Assembly: GCF_004745805.1 (NCBI RefSeq)
Contig: NZ_SRLQ01000004.1
Span: 124,001-188,000, forward strand
Reading direction: 5' to 3'
DNA length: 64,000 nt
Source of the DNA: Mycolicibacterium sp. CH28
GTDB lineage: Bacteria; Actinomycetota; Actinomycetes; Mycobacteriales; Mycobacteriaceae
The position numbers and the translations under genes were made by a program. Every line of letters starts with the position of its first letter. Position 1 is the stretch's first letter. Below the pieces are notes generated by a model. The model had not been told where the DNA came from. It did no database searches and saw nothing but the letters and a program-made list of their open reading frames with translations. Shown here in pieces: positions 1-10,344 of the stretch.

Positions 1-1833
<1,833 letters not shown>

Positions 1834-1848
1834 TCGATCCGGGCTTTG

Positions 1849-2730
1849 TCAGCGGGCGACGATGACCGGCATCCGCACACCGTGCACCACCGCGGTACTG
1901 ACCGAACCCAGCAGCATGCCGGCAAACCCGCCACGCCCATGGCTGCCGACGACCACCAGCTGAGCCGACTCCGACTGCTCGATCAGCTGACGGGCGGGCC
2001 GATCGGCGACCACCACTCGGCGCACCAGAACATCGGAATAGCGCTCCTGCCACCCGGCCAGCCGCTCACTGAGTGTCTCCTCGCCAAGGGTTTGCATGGT
2101 CGACCAGTCCACGCCCGGGAATTCAAACACCCCGGTATCGCTCCAGGCGTGCACGGCCACCAGATCGACACCGCGGAACGACGCCTCCTCGAACGCGACC
2201 GACAGGGCCCGCTCCGAGGCCGGCGAACCGTCCACACCGACCACCACCGGCGCCTTCGACGGATGGGCCATCAGCGGATCCTCGTCGTGAATGATCGCGA
2301 CCGGGCTGTGCGCATGATGCACCAGCCCGGTGCTGACCGAGCCCAGCAGCCCGCGGGCCAGGGCACCGCGGCCCCGACAGCCGACCACGACCAACTGGGC
2401 GTCCTTGGACAGGTCCACCAGCGTCGGAACCGGGGGTCCGGACACGATCTCGCTGGTGACCTCCACCGGATGCTCCTTGGTGGCCTCCTCGACTGCCGTG
2501 CGCGCGCTCTCCAGGGTCTTCTGGGCCTCCTCGTCCTGCCATTGCAGGTAGCCCACCGGCATCGGTACCTCGGGGAACGACATCACCACCGGCGGATTGA
2601 GGACGTAGACCAATTTGAGCGGTGCCCCGCGCATGGCGGCGTCGCGCGCGGCCCAGTCGACGGCCACCTTGGACTCCGGCGAACCGTCGACTCCTACGAG
2701 GATGCCGAGTTTCGTTGCGGAAGTTGACAT
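1849..2730 (-). CDS. Tandem-domain universal stress protein (UspA family)
   Basis: 293-residue cytosolic protein with two Usp domains, each beginning with a strand of the type [12 protein letters not shown] (N-terminal half) and [12 protein letters not shown] (C-terminal half). Each ends with the nucleotide-binding loop G-x2-G-x9-G-[ST], seen as [17 protein letters not shown] and [17 protein letters not shown], so ATP binding is expected in both. It resembles Rv2005c, Rv2623 and other DosR-regulon Usp proteins, and like Rv2005c it lies divergent from an otsB1-type gene. The ATG at 2730 follows a GAAGGAGA ribosome site; a longer frame upstream has none. It converges with devS, 15 bases apart. 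Confidence 0.9.
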   Translation of the reverse strand: MSTSATKLGILVGVDGSPESKVAVDWAARDAAMRGAPLKLVYVLNPPVVMSFPEVPMPVGYLQWQDEEAQKTLESARTAVEEATKEHPVEVTSEIVSGPPVPTLVDLSKDAQLVVVGCRGRGALARGLLGSVSTGLVHHAHSPVAIIHDEDPLMAHPSKAPVVVGVDGSPASERALSVAFEEASFRGVDLVAVHAWSDTGVFEFPGVDWSTMQTLGEETLSERLAGWQERYSDVLVRRVVVADRPARQLIEQSESAQLVVVGSHGRGGFAGMLLGSVSTAVVHGVRMPVIVAR

Positions 2731-2850
2731 TTCATTCTCCTTCAGGCTCGTTAGCCACCCAGCATCCAGCGATCTCACGCACCGACACCGCCACCTACGA
2801 CGCTAGGGTCCGCACGTGCCGAGATCATGAGGCGTTGGTCCCATTCCCCA

Positions 2851-2864
2851 TGGCCACAAGGCCC
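2851..2864 (-). promoter_or_regulatory. Weak DosR-box-like sequence in the usp/otsB1 divergent gap
   Basis: Read on the minus strand this is GGGCCTTGTGGCCA, about 10 of 14 matches to a DosR box of the form GGGACTTTCGGCCC. It lies about 120 bases upstream of the stress-protein start and 37 bases before the otsB1-type start, so it could serve either gene. The match is imperfect and could be chance. Confidence 0.3.
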
Positions 2865-2900
2865 TGATCACAACCGCGCCGGTGTGGCAGTGTCGGTCGT

Positions 2901-5900
2901 ATGGCGAGCAAAGACCCGTTCGGTGTTCGCGGTGGCATCGTCGACCACGACGGCCCCCAGATCGGATTGCCGGTCGCGATCGATCCACGATTTCACGATG
3001 CCGTGCTGTTCGATCTCGACGGCGTGATCACCGACACCGCCTCGCTGCACGAGGCGGCGTGGGCCGAGCTGTTCGCCGACTATGACTTCACCCCTGCCGA
3101 CTATCGGCACTCGATCGACGGTAAACCACGCTACGACGGGGTGCGGGACTTCCTGGCGTCCCGCGGGATCGTCCTGCCGTGGGGTGAGCCCTCCGATGAC
3201 GGCGAGGACACCGTGTGCGGTCTGGGGAACCGCAAACAACGGCTCTACCTGGCCAGGATCGCCAACGGTGTACCGACATTCGCCTCGACGATCGCCCTGA
3301 TCCACCAGCTCGGCGAGCTCGGCATCGGCACCGCGGTGTACTCGGCCAGCCGCAACTGCGCGACCGTGCTGGAGTCGGCCGGCATCGGTGGGCTCTTCGC
3401 GATCCGGGTCGACGGGGTGACCGCCGAGGAACTGGGCCTGCCGGGCAAGCCCGACCCGGCAATGCTGCTGGAGACGGCCAGGCGCCTCGGCGCACGGCCG
3501 GGTCGCTGCGTCGTCGTCGAGGATGCCGAGGCCGGTGTGGCGGCCGGGCGCGCCGGCGGGTTCGGGCTCGTGATCGGGGTGGACCGAACCGGGAATGCCG
3601 GGCCGAACCTATTGCGGTGTGGGGCCGACGCGGTCATCGGCGACCTCGCCGAAGTCACGGTACGTGCCATCGACCGGCGGATGTCGACGCTGCCCGATGC
3701 GTTGCTGTCGTTCGGCCAGATCGCCGGCGTGGTCTCGGCCCGTCGCCCGGCGCTGTTCTTCGATTTCGACGGCACGCTGTCCGACATCGTCGACAACCCC
3801 GCCGCAGCGACCCTGGTTGCGGGCGCGGCCGAGGCGCTGCAATCGCTGGCCGCGATGTACCCGGTGGCAGTGCTCTCCGGTCGCGACCTCGCCGACATCC
3901 GCAGCCGCGTCGGCATCCCCGGGCTGTGGTACGCCGGCAGCCACGGCTTCGAAATGGTCGGTCCGGACGACTCCTACCACCAGAACGAGGTCGCCGCCGC
4001 CGCGGTGCCGGTGCTGGCCAAGGCGGCCGGGGAACTCGGTGCCGAACTGGCCGAAATCACCGGAGTCGTGGTGGAGCACAAGCGGTTCGCGGTCGCGGTG
4101 CATTTCCGCAATGCCGGTCCGGACGCCGATGCCACGGTGACGGCCGCGGTCCACCGGGCCGGAAGTCGCCACGGGCTCCGGGTGACGGCCGGGCGTAAGG
4201 TCGCCGAACTGCGGCCGAAGCTGGACTGGGACAAGGGCAAGACCCTGGAGTGGATAACCGACCGGGTCGCCGGCTCCGAACCGGTGCTGCCGATCTACGT
4301 CGGCGACGACCTGACCGACGAGGACGCCTTCGACTCCGTGCTGCACGACGGTATCGGAATCGTGGTGCGCCACACCGAGGACGGCGACCGGTCCACCGCG
4401 GCACGGTTCGCGCTCGCGGACCCGGACCACGTCCGGGAATTGGTCGAGCGGCTGGTCGACCAATTCGATGTCGACCGGCAAAACTCCTCCAGCCCATGGT
4501 CGTTCACCTTCGGCGGATATATACCCGAGCAGGAGCGGCTGCGCGAGGCCTTGTGCACCGTCGGCAACGGCTATCGGGCCACCCGGGGCTGCGCCCCGGA
4601 GGCCGACCCGAGCCCGTACCACTACCCGGGAACCTACGCCGCCGGGCTCTACAACCGCCTCACCGACGAGATCAGCGGCGTCCGGGTCGAAAACGAGAGC
4701 CTGGTCAATCTGCCCAACTGGCTGTCGTTGAAGTTCCGCATCGACGGCGGCGACTGGTTCGACATCGACACCGCCGAGGTGCTGACCTACCGGCAGTGTC
4801 TGGATCTGCGCCAGGCCGAACTCAGCCGCGAGTTCCGGTTCCGCGATCGCGCCGGCCGCACCACCAGGGTGGTCCAGCGGCGCATCGCGGCCATGCACCT
4901 GCCGCACGCCTGCGCGCTGGAGAGCACGATCTGGGCCGAGGACTGGTCGGGCACCATCGAGATCCTCTCCCTCATCGACGGCGACGTGCGCAACGCCGGC
5001 GTCGAGCGCTACCGACAGCTGGCCAGCGATCACCTGGTCGCCACGACCACCACCGAATTGTCGCCGCATTCAGTGCTGCTGGTGTGCGAGACCGTACAGT
5101 CACGCATTCCCATCGCGGTGGCCGCCCGTACCAGGGTGTGGCACGGCGAAGCCCGGCTGGAGGCCGATGGTCAGTTCGTCGACGAGCACCGCCGGACCGG
5201 ACACGACTACGTCGTGACCGTATCCCCCGGCGACTCGGTGACCGTGGAGAAGATGGCGACCATCTTCACCGGCCGCGACCACGCGATCTCCGAGCCCGGT
5301 GACGCCGCTCAGCGGCTGTTGAGCCAGCTGGGTCGCTACAACGACCTGCGCGAAGGACATGCTCGCGAATGGGCGCATTTGTGGGAGCGGTTCGACATCG
5401 CCTTCGACGACAACCCCGACGCGATGCGCGTGGTCCGGCTGCATCTGCTGCAGCTGTTGCAGACCGTGCCGAACCGCGCGGTGGATCTCGACGCCGGGGT
5501 ACCGGCCCGCGGCCTGCACGGTGAGGCCTACCGCGGCCACATCTTCTGGGACGAGCTGTTCGTCTTCCCGGTGCTGAACTTGCGGGCCCCGGAAACCACC
5601 CGATCCCTGCTGCGTTACCGCTACCGGCGGCTGCCAGAGGCCCGCCGCGCCGCGCAGGAAGCGGGCTATGCCGGGGCGATGTTCCCCTGGCAGTCCGGCA
5701 GCGACGGACGCGAGGAAAGCCAGAAGCTGCACCTGAATCCGAACTCGGGTCACTGGAATCCGGATGCCAGCGCGCGGGCCCAACACATCGGCAGTGCCGT
5801 CGCCTACAACGTGTGGCAGTACTACCAGGTGACCGGCGACCTGGAATATCTGATCGAGAACGGCGCGGAGATGCTCGCCGAGATCGCCCGGTTCTGGGTC

Positions 5901-6902
5901 AGCCGGGCCGAATTCGACCAGAAACTGGGCAGATTCGCGATCCGCGGAGTGATCGGGCCCGACGAATTCCACTCCGGCTACCCCGACGCCCCCTACGACG
6001 GCATCGACAACAATGCCTACACCAACGTGATGGCGGTGTGGGTGATCGTGCGGGCGCTGGACGCCCTGGACGCCCTGCCGCTGCGCGACCGGCTCGACCT
6101 GATGGAGCGGCTGGGCATTCGCGGCCGTGAGCTCGACATGTGGGATGACGTCAGCCGCCGCATGTACGTTCCGTTTCATGCCGCCCCGGCTACCGGGCCG
6201 GGGCCGGGCGGGGTGGTGATCAGCCAGTTCGAGGGTTACGGCGAGCTGGCCGAACTGGATTGGCACGGATACCGGCAACGCTACGGCAACATTCAGCGGC
6301 TCGACCGGATCCTGGAAGCCGAGAACGACAGCGTGACCCGCTACCAGGCCTCCAAACAGGCCGACGTGTTGATGCTGTTCTATCTGCTGTCCTCCGACGA
6401 ACTGCGAGAGTTGTTCGCCCGGATGGGATACCGGTTCACCCCGGAGCAGATTCCACAAACGGTCGACTACTACCTGCACCGGACCTCACACGGTTCGACG
6501 CTCAGCGGTGTCGTGCACGCCTGGGTCCTGGCCCGCGGTGACCGCGAACGCGCTATGCGCTACTTCCAACAGGTGCTGATGTCCGATGTGGCCGACATCC
6601 AGGGCGGCACCACCGCCGAAGGTATTCACATCGCCGCGATGGCCGGCAGCATCGATCTGCTGCAACGGTGCTTCACCGGCCTGGAGACCCGGGCCGACCG
6701 GCTGATCCTGTCCCCGATGTGGCCGGAAAGCCTTGGTGCCCTAAGACTTCCGATCTACTACCGGGGCTACCGACTGCATCTGACGATCCGGGGACGCAAC
6801 GCCGAGATCAGCGTAGATCCCACCGACCATCCCTCCATCGAGATCGAGTGCCGCGGAAAGGTGCAGACCCTCACCCCCGGGTCAACCCTGCGATTCTCCT
6901 GA
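2901..6902 (+). CDS. otsB1: Three-domain trehalose enzyme: beta-phosphoglucomutase-like HAD, trehalose-6-phosphatase and GH65 phosphorylase (OtsB1-type)
   Basis: 1333-residue fusion corresponding to M. tuberculosis Rv2006. Residues about 30-250 form a beta-phosphoglucomutase-like HAD domain with the DxD nucleophile pair Asp38/Asp40. Residues about 280-510 form a trehalose-6-phosphate phosphatase-like HAD domain with Asp288/Asp290 in FDFDGTLSD and a late DEDAF motif. The last 800 residues form a GH65 disaccharide phosphorylase domain with the catalytic acid Glu1022 in IGPDEFH. A phosphorolytic domain that releases beta-glucose-1-phosphate plus a mutase that makes glucose-6-phosphate is a coherent pathway in one chain. 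OtsB2 is regarded as the main T6P phosphatase in mycobacteria, so activity of the middle domain is uncertain. The start is ATG without a clear ribosome site. Confidence 0.88.
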   Translation: MASKDPFGVRGGIVDHDGPQIGLPVAIDPRFHDAVLFDLDGVITDTASLHEAAWAELFADYDFTPADYRHSIDGKPRYDGVRDFLASRGIVLPWGEPSDDGEDTVCGLGNRKQRLYLARIANGVPTFASTIALIHQLGELGIGTAVYSASRNCATVLESAGIGGLFAIRVDGVTAEELGLPGKPDPAMLLETARRLGARPGRCVVVEDAEAGVAAGRAGGFGLVIGVDRTGNAGPNLLRCGADAVIGDLAEVTVRAIDRRMSTLPDALLSFGQIAGVVSARRPALFFDFDGTLSDIVDNPAAATLVAGAAEALQSLAAMYPVAVLSGRDLADIRSRVGIPGLWYAGSHGFEMVGPDDSYHQNEVAAAAVPVLAKAAGELGAELAEITGVVVEHKRFAVAVHFRNAGPDADATVTAAVHRAGSRHGLRVTAGRKVAELRPKLDWDKGKTLEWITDRVAGSEPVLPIYVGDDLTDEDAFDSVLHDGIGIVVRHTEDGDRSTAARFALADPDHVRELVERLVDQFDVDRQNSSSPWSFTFGGYIPEQERLREALCTVGNGYRATRGCAPEADPSPYHYPGTYAAGLYNRLTDEISGVRVENESLVNLPNWLSLKFRIDGGDWFDIDTAEVLTYRQCLDLRQAELSREFRFRDRAGRTTRVVQRRIAAMHLPHACALESTIWAEDWSGTIEILSLIDGDVRNAGVERYRQLASDHLVATTTTELSPHSVLLVCETVQSRIPIAVAARTRVWHGEARLEADGQFVDEHRRTGHDYVVTVSPGDSVTVEKMATIFTGRDHAISEPGDAAQRLLSQLGRYNDLREGHAREWAHLWERFDIAFDDNPDAMRVVRLHLLQLLQTVPNRAVDLDAGVPARGLHGEAYRGHIFWDELFVFPVLNLRAPETTRSLLRYRYRRLPEARRAAQEAGYAGAMFPWQSGSDGREESQKLHLNPNSGHWNPDASARAQHIGSAVAYNVWQYYQVTGDLEYLIENGAEMLAEIARFWVSRAEFDQKLGRFAIRGVIGPDEFHSGYPDAPYDGIDNNAYTNVMAVWVIVRALDALDALPLRDRLDLMERLGIRGRELDMWDDVSRRMYVPFHAAPATGPGPGGVVISQFEGYGELAELDWHGYRQRYGNIQRLDRILEAENDSVTRYQASKQADVLMLFYLLSSDELRELFARMGYRFTPEQIPQTVDYYLHRTSHGSTLSGVVHAWVLARGDRERAMRYFQQVLMSDVADIQGGTTAEGIHIAAMAGSIDLLQRCFTGLETRADRLILSPMWPESLGALRLPIYYRGYRLHLTIRGRNAEISVDPTDHPSIEIECRGKVQTLTPGSTLRFS

Positions 6903-6908
6903 AACGGA

Positions 6909-7532
6909 TCAGTGCTCGCTGTTGGTTCGACCGCCGCCGTCGATCAGGGCGCGTAACCCCTGGTCCCACTGGGTGTGGCGGCGGCGATCGAGGCGGAACC
7001 GGACAAGTCCGACCGTCGCGGCGGCCAGCGTGACGACGGTCAGCCACAGCACCGCCCCCGCACTGATGCCGTCGGCCGCGGCCCGCTCGGCGCGCGGCGG
7101 CGGCCCGACGTAGTCACCCTTGTCGTTGACCCAGATCCTCAGCTGCTCACCGGCTTTGACGGGCCGATCCCAGCCGAAGGTGCCCTCGTGAGTCACCGCG
7201 TGGTCCTGCCAGCGCGCATGGGCGGCGAAGGTCACGTTGTAGGGCCGCACCACCGCGGCACCGTCCTCCAGAACGGTCGCGGTGGTGGTGTGGCGCGCCT
7301 GCAGCTGCGCGGCATATGCAGCTCCGCGGCTGGAGTAGACGGCGGTCCCGACCGCGCCCGCGACCGGAATGGCCAGCACAACGGCCACGACGGCCAGCAG
7401 CACCGCCAGCACCTCGATACGGTCGGATGACCGCACCAGTGGGCTTCGACCGAACAGCCGGACAAACCAGCCACGGCCAGGGCGGAACAGGATCGTGTCC
7501 ACGGAAAAACCGGATCTGCGCATGCTAGTCAC
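6909..7532 (-). CDS. Rv1733c-like two-TM membrane protein of the DosR regulon type
   Basis: 207-residue membrane protein with a basic N-terminus, a first membrane span at about 40-64, an extracytoplasmic domain of about 90 residues, a second span at about 158-177 and a basic C-terminus. The pattern RNPLVR/GRSPLVR-[ST]-DR before the first span, AVYSSRGAAYAAQLQARHTTTATV after it and the IWVNDKG motif match the family of Rv1733c, a DosR-regulated antigen of unknown biochemical function. The GTG start overlaps the stop of the upstream nitroreductase (GTGA), implying translational coupling; ATG at 7523 is an alternative. It converges with the trehalose enzyme gene. Confidence 0.82.
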   Translation of the reverse strand: MTSMRRSGFSVDTILFRPGRGWFVRLFGRSPLVRSSDRIEVLAVLLAVVAVVLAIPVAGAVGTAVYSSRGAAYAAQLQARHTTTATVLEDGAAVVRPYNVTFAAHARWQDHAVTHEGTFGWDRPVKAGEQLRIWVNDKGDYVGPPPRAERAAADGISAGAVLWLTVVTLAAATVGLVRFRLDRRRHTQWDQGLRALIDGGGRTNSEH

Positions 7533-8551
7533 CCGGCCTGGGTCATCGTGTCCGAGCCGACGGCGAACGATCCGTCAGTCAGCCAGTCGGCAACCTCGGG
7601 CAGTGGGCGACGAGGAGTGGCCGGCAACGGGTCGGCGTTTACCGCGGCCCAGCCCACCCGCAGCAGCATCTGCGGAAACCCACTGGTGCCGAACACGTCG
7701 GCACGGACCGCGTCACGCGTCTCGGGTACCTCGAGAGGCTCGGTCACTGGACACGTCGCCAGCCCCATCGCCGTCGCCGACAGCAGCACCAGGCTGGTCG
7801 CCTCACCGGCGCGCAGCCGGGCCAAATCATCGTCGGTCTCGGTGCCCAGCGCCAGCATGACGGCGTTGTCCTCGGCCGGTGATGTTTGCGGCGGCTGCTC
7901 GAGCGCGGGTCCGGCAAACATCCGCGCGGGGATCCGCGCCCGGAGGTCGGCCGCCGGGGTGTTGCGTGCGGGGACACCCGCCACCGAACCGTACCGTCCG
8001 CTCCAGGCATTGAGTTCGGTCAGGTAATCGGTGTCGGTGGCGTGCTTCCACACCGATCGGGCGACGATTTCGTTGAGTTGGGGCAGCAGGTCGATCTGGC
8101 GCAGCATCACCCCCGCGCGCGCCGCGCGGGCGCCCATCAACGCGATATCACCGCCCGGAACCGGCCACGAACTGTAGTTGCGCCGGTCGGTGCGCCGCCG
8201 GGCGATCGCGGCGGCCAGCGTGACATCGAGTTCGCCCGCCTGTTGCGGATGCACCTCGATCGAGGCCAGGTGGTCGCGGTCGGTCGGGTTGGGGAACCGG
8301 TGGATCTTGGCCTGCCAGCCCAATGCGGCCAGGGCGACCGTGCAGTGATGCAGGGCGGCACCGCAACTGACCAGCATGTCGCGCCGATCGGGATCGGTCC
8401 GGGGCAGGTGCCGGCTCGGGTCGGCGTAGAGATCGAGGCTGCGCGGCCCGACTCGCCAGTGCCAGGGCTGGGAGTTATGCACCGAGGGGGCCTGGGATGC
8501 CAGGGTCAGGACGGCCCGAACCGTTTCGGGATCGGGGAAGTACGCGCTCAT
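7529..8551 (-). CDS. Acg-family FMN-binding nitroreductase-like protein
   Basis: 340-residue protein of the Acg family (Rv2032, Rv3127, Rv3131), nitroreductase-fold proteins induced by DosR. The N-terminus has the typical VLTLASQAPSVHNSQPW segment, followed by ADPSRHLPRTDPDRRDMLVSCGAALH and a C-terminal GLATCPVTEPLEVP segment. In the Acg family FMN is bound but the active site is covered by a lid and enzymatic reduction has not been shown, so flavin storage or sequestration is possible. ATG at 8551 is chosen because the homologous region starts there; the open frame upstream to 8641 is not conserved-looking. An inverted repeat lies 77 bases upstream. Confidence 0.85.
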   Translation of the reverse strand: MSAYFPDPETVRAVLTLASQAPSVHNSQPWHWRVGPRSLDLYADPSRHLPRTDPDRRDMLVSCGAALHHCTVALAALGWQAKIHRFPNPTDRDHLASIEVHPQQAGELDVTLAAAIARRRTDRRNYSSWPVPGGDIALMGARAARAGVMLRQIDLLPQLNEIVARSVWKHATDTDYLTELNAWSGRYGSVAGVPARNTPAADLRARIPARMFAGPALEQPPQTSPAEDNAVMLALGTETDDDLARLRAGEATSLVLLSATAMGLATCPVTEPLEVPETRDAVRADVFGTSGFPQMLLRVGWAAVNADPLPATPRRPLPEVADWLTDGSFAVGSDTMTQAG

Positions 8552-8627
8552 GGTTCTCGCCGCCTTATCTGGAATGCCGCTCGTACCTCCACTTTCGCCT
8601 GCCTCCGCTACCCCCGGACAGAGAAGT

Positions 8628-8649
8628 AAGTCCTTTGCCACGAGGACTT
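8628..8649. promoter_or_regulatory. Inverted repeat AAGTCCT-N8-AGGACTT upstream of the Acg-like gene
   Basis: Two perfect 7-base arms (8628-8634 and 8643-8649) flank an 8-base spacer, 77 bases upstream of the nitroreductase start. Each arm contains GGACTT, the strong half of the DosR consensus, although full 14-base matches are only partial. DosR control of this gene is inferred from the half-sites and from the regulation of the family. Confidence 0.4.
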
Positions 8650-8689
8650 GTGCAGCCGAATCAGAGGCTGCTCAGCCGGTACCGGCGGC

Positions 8690-9274
8690 TCACCGCAGAG
8701 CTTGCGCGTCGGCCCTGATCTGGCGCAGCGTGGCCCGCAGGATGTACGCCACGACCGGCCGGATCAGCCACCAGTACCTGGCGAAGTTGCGGGCGGACTC
8801 AGGATCGGTGGTAGCGGTGCGGCATTCGTAGCTGAGCAGGGTCTTGTCCGCGCCGTAGGGAAGCACCGAGAAGTTCGCGGCGATCTTGCCCCACCCTGGC
8901 TCGGCGAAGCCGGGAAAGTCGGCCGCGTCGACGTCGCGCCACTCGATCACGGGGCGCCAGAACCGGCCGACCGCGCCGAAGGCGATCTCCCGGCCGGGTC
9001 GTTGCCCGAGCACCAGCCAACCGGGCAAACCCACGCCCTCGCCGACCACCAGCCGCGGCTGGCGGGGCACCGGACGGCCGGTGAGGCGCTGCGGCAGCTG
9101 TCGTATCCACATGGCCGTGTCCAGCAGTGGAGTGTGTACGCGCAGCAGGTCCAGGTCGCGCGCCGCGGCGAAAGTCGTCAGAGGATCTCTGGGCACCACG
9201 ATGTGCTCGGTGATCACCACGTCATAAGTCGGCATCGCCGAATCGATGACCATGCCTTCGGTGCTGGCCGTCAT
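8690..9274 (-). CDS. Conserved mycobacterial protein, possible SRPBCC fold
   Basis: 194-residue protein without signal peptide or membrane span. It starts with YDVVITEHIVVP and a following segment (AARDLDLLRVHTPLLD), and contains FWRPVIEWRDV, FAEPGWGKIAANFSVLPYG and a C-terminal RYWWLIRPVVAYILRATL stretch. The alternation looks like a START/SRPBCC-type ligand pocket with a long C-terminal helix, but no binding residues are diagnostic. Two DosR-box-like sites lie just upstream, so it is probably a dormancy-regulon gene. ATG at 9274 is used; ATGs at 9253 and 9235 are alternatives, the last beginning MPTYDVVITE. Confidence 0.6.
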   Translation of the reverse strand: MTASTEGMVIDSAMPTYDVVITEHIVVPRDPLTTFAAARDLDLLRVHTPLLDTAMWIRQLPQRLTGRPVPRQPRLVVGEGVGLPGWLVLGQRPGREIAFGAVGRFWRPVIEWRDVDAADFPGFAEPGWGKIAANFSVLPYGADKTLLSYECRTATTDPESARNFARYWWLIRPVVAYILRATLRQIRADAQALR

Positions 9275-9309
9275 GGCTCAATCCTGGGCGGGGCGAGCCC
9301 GGCAACCTA

Positions 9310-9345
9310 GGGGACGATGTCCCACACGGCAGGGACCATCGGCCA
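9310..9345 (-). promoter_or_regulatory. Pair of DosR-box-like sites
   Basis: The sequence contains GGGGACGATGTCCC (9310-9323), an exact GGGAC/GTCCC dyad but with a 3-base rather than 4-base centre. It also contains GGGACCATCGGCCA (9332-9345), about 11 of 14 matches to the GGGACTTTCGGCCC-type DosR box. They lie 36-71 bases upstream of the start of the gene at 9274. Tandem boxes at such distances are typical of DosR-activated promoters. Confidence 0.6.
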
Positions 9346-9386
9346 CCGGTGCCGCCAGGCACGGCGGAGCAGGTCGGCGTCCCTCG

Positions 9387-9590
9387 TCAGCCTCGGCGCA
9401 GGAAACCCTTGCGGCGCTTGGGCTCTGCCACCTGCACCGACTCGATGACGGCGCGAACGGTGTGCCGGCAGCGACCGCAGTCGGTGCCCGCACCACACGC
9501 CTTGGCGACCTGCTTGGTGGTCGTCGCGCCGGCCGCCACCGCCTCGATGACGGTCTGGCTCGTCACGCCCTTGCAGAGACAGATGAACAT
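9387..9590 (-). CDS. Bfd-type [2Fe-2S] ferredoxin-like protein
   Basis: 67-residue protein of the BFD/NifU middle-domain-like [2Fe-2S] family. Four cysteines follow the family spacing C-x-C-x31-C-x2-C (Cys4, Cys6, Cys38, Cys41 in MFICLCKGVT and TDCGRCR). Such proteins donate electrons to bacterioferritin to release iron, or act as small redox modules. No bacterioferritin gene is adjacent, so the partner is unknown. ATG at 9590 follows a GAGG at the right spacing and lies 10 bases after the stop of the next gene, so the two are probably cotranscribed. The basic RRKGFLRRG tail is unusual for the family. Confidence 0.8.
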   Translation of the reverse strand: MFICLCKGVTSQTVIEAVAAGATTTKQVAKACGAGTDCGRCRHTVRAVIESVQVAEPKRRKGFLRRG

Positions 9591-9600
9591 CGGCGTGGCC

Positions 9601-10236
9601 TCAAGCGTTCTCGTCGATACGCATGATGTGCTGCAGCTCGCCGACAAAGATCGGCGGGTAGGCACCCACGCCGGACCCGGCCATCCATTCGGCGACCTCG
9701 TCGGGATGGTCGATCCAGCGGATCGCATCCTGCTCTGTATCGATCTCCTGCAGGATCATCGTCTCGTGGTCGTCGTCGAAGGCCTGAAACACCCGCAGAT
9801 TGCGGATTCCGGCGTCCGCGAACCGGCCCAGCGCCCGATGGATCCGCGCGATCAGCACCGGCACGTCGGCGACCTGGGTGATGGTCGCCATGATGACGCC
9901 GGGCGCGTCGGTCTCCGGATCGGCGACGGCGATCTTCTCGACCGTCTCCCCGGCAAAGATGGCCGGGATGTCCTCGAGTCCGACGGCGTCGAACCAGGCC
10001 AGGAAGGCCTGGGAGCGCAGCACCTCCAGGACTGGTTCCTTGCTGCGCAACGACATGGTGACCATGACCCGGCCGTACTCGCGGATCGAGGTGTAGAGCA
10101 GCACGTAGTGCGCCCCGAGATCGGCGAGAGCCCTCCGGCTGCGCTGCAGCACCGGCCAGACCCGGCTTGGGTCGGGAACCCGGTAGTCCATCGCGAGCAC
10201 GAGCGAGTGGGTGTCGGTGGTAGCGGATCCGTTCAC
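9601..10236 (-). CDS. Unrecognised two-domain protein, possible dimeric alpha/beta-barrel fold
   Basis: 211-residue soluble protein. Two similar segments can be seen: one with YVLLYTSIREYGRVMVTMSL followed by QAFLAWFDAVGLEDIPAIFAGETVEKI, and one with RVFQAFDDDHETMILQEID followed by DEVAEWMAGSGVGAYPPIFVGE. Each resembles a ferredoxin-like alpha/beta unit ending in a conserved IF-x-GE motif, suggesting an internal duplication. No catalytic residues are evident and no function is claimed. GTG at 10236 overlaps the stop of a 17-codon leader frame as GTGA. It is followed by the [2Fe-2S] gene, so a redox role in the dormancy cluster is an inference. Confidence 0.65.
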   Translation of the reverse strand: MNGSATTDTHSLVLAMDYRVPDPSRVWPVLQRSRRALADLGAHYVLLYTSIREYGRVMVTMSLRSKEPVLEVLRSQAFLAWFDAVGLEDIPAIFAGETVEKIAVADPETDAPGVIMATITQVADVPVLIARIHRALGRFADAGIRNLRVFQAFDDDHETMILQEIDTEQDAIRWIDHPDEVAEWMAGSGVGAYPPIFVGELQHIMRIDENA

Positions 10237-10286
10237 TCCAACCCCGTATCCTCGCCGGCCGGCAGCAGGGTGCCGGTCTCGGTCAT
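10233..10286 (-). CDS. 17-codon leader ORF with strong ribosome site
   Basis: ATG at 10286 is preceded by AGGAGGG six bases away, the best ribosome site in this part of the window. The frame runs 17 codons (MTETGTLLPAGEDTGLE) and its TGA overlaps the GTG of the next gene as GTGA. The arrangement fits a translated leader that feeds ribosomes to the downstream gene by coupling. It could also be a frameshifted N-terminus of that gene. Confidence 0.45.
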   Translation of the reverse strand: MTETGTLLPAGEDTGLE

Positions 10287-10344
10287 GGTTGCCCTCCTGA
10301 ACTACGTTGCCGCCGGCAAGCATGCCGACCCGGTAGCCGTAGGT

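Noticed and set aside
2837..2850. Second DosR-box-like match GGTCCCATTCCCCA in the usp/otsB1 gap
   Set aside because: Only about half of the positions match; too weak to list.
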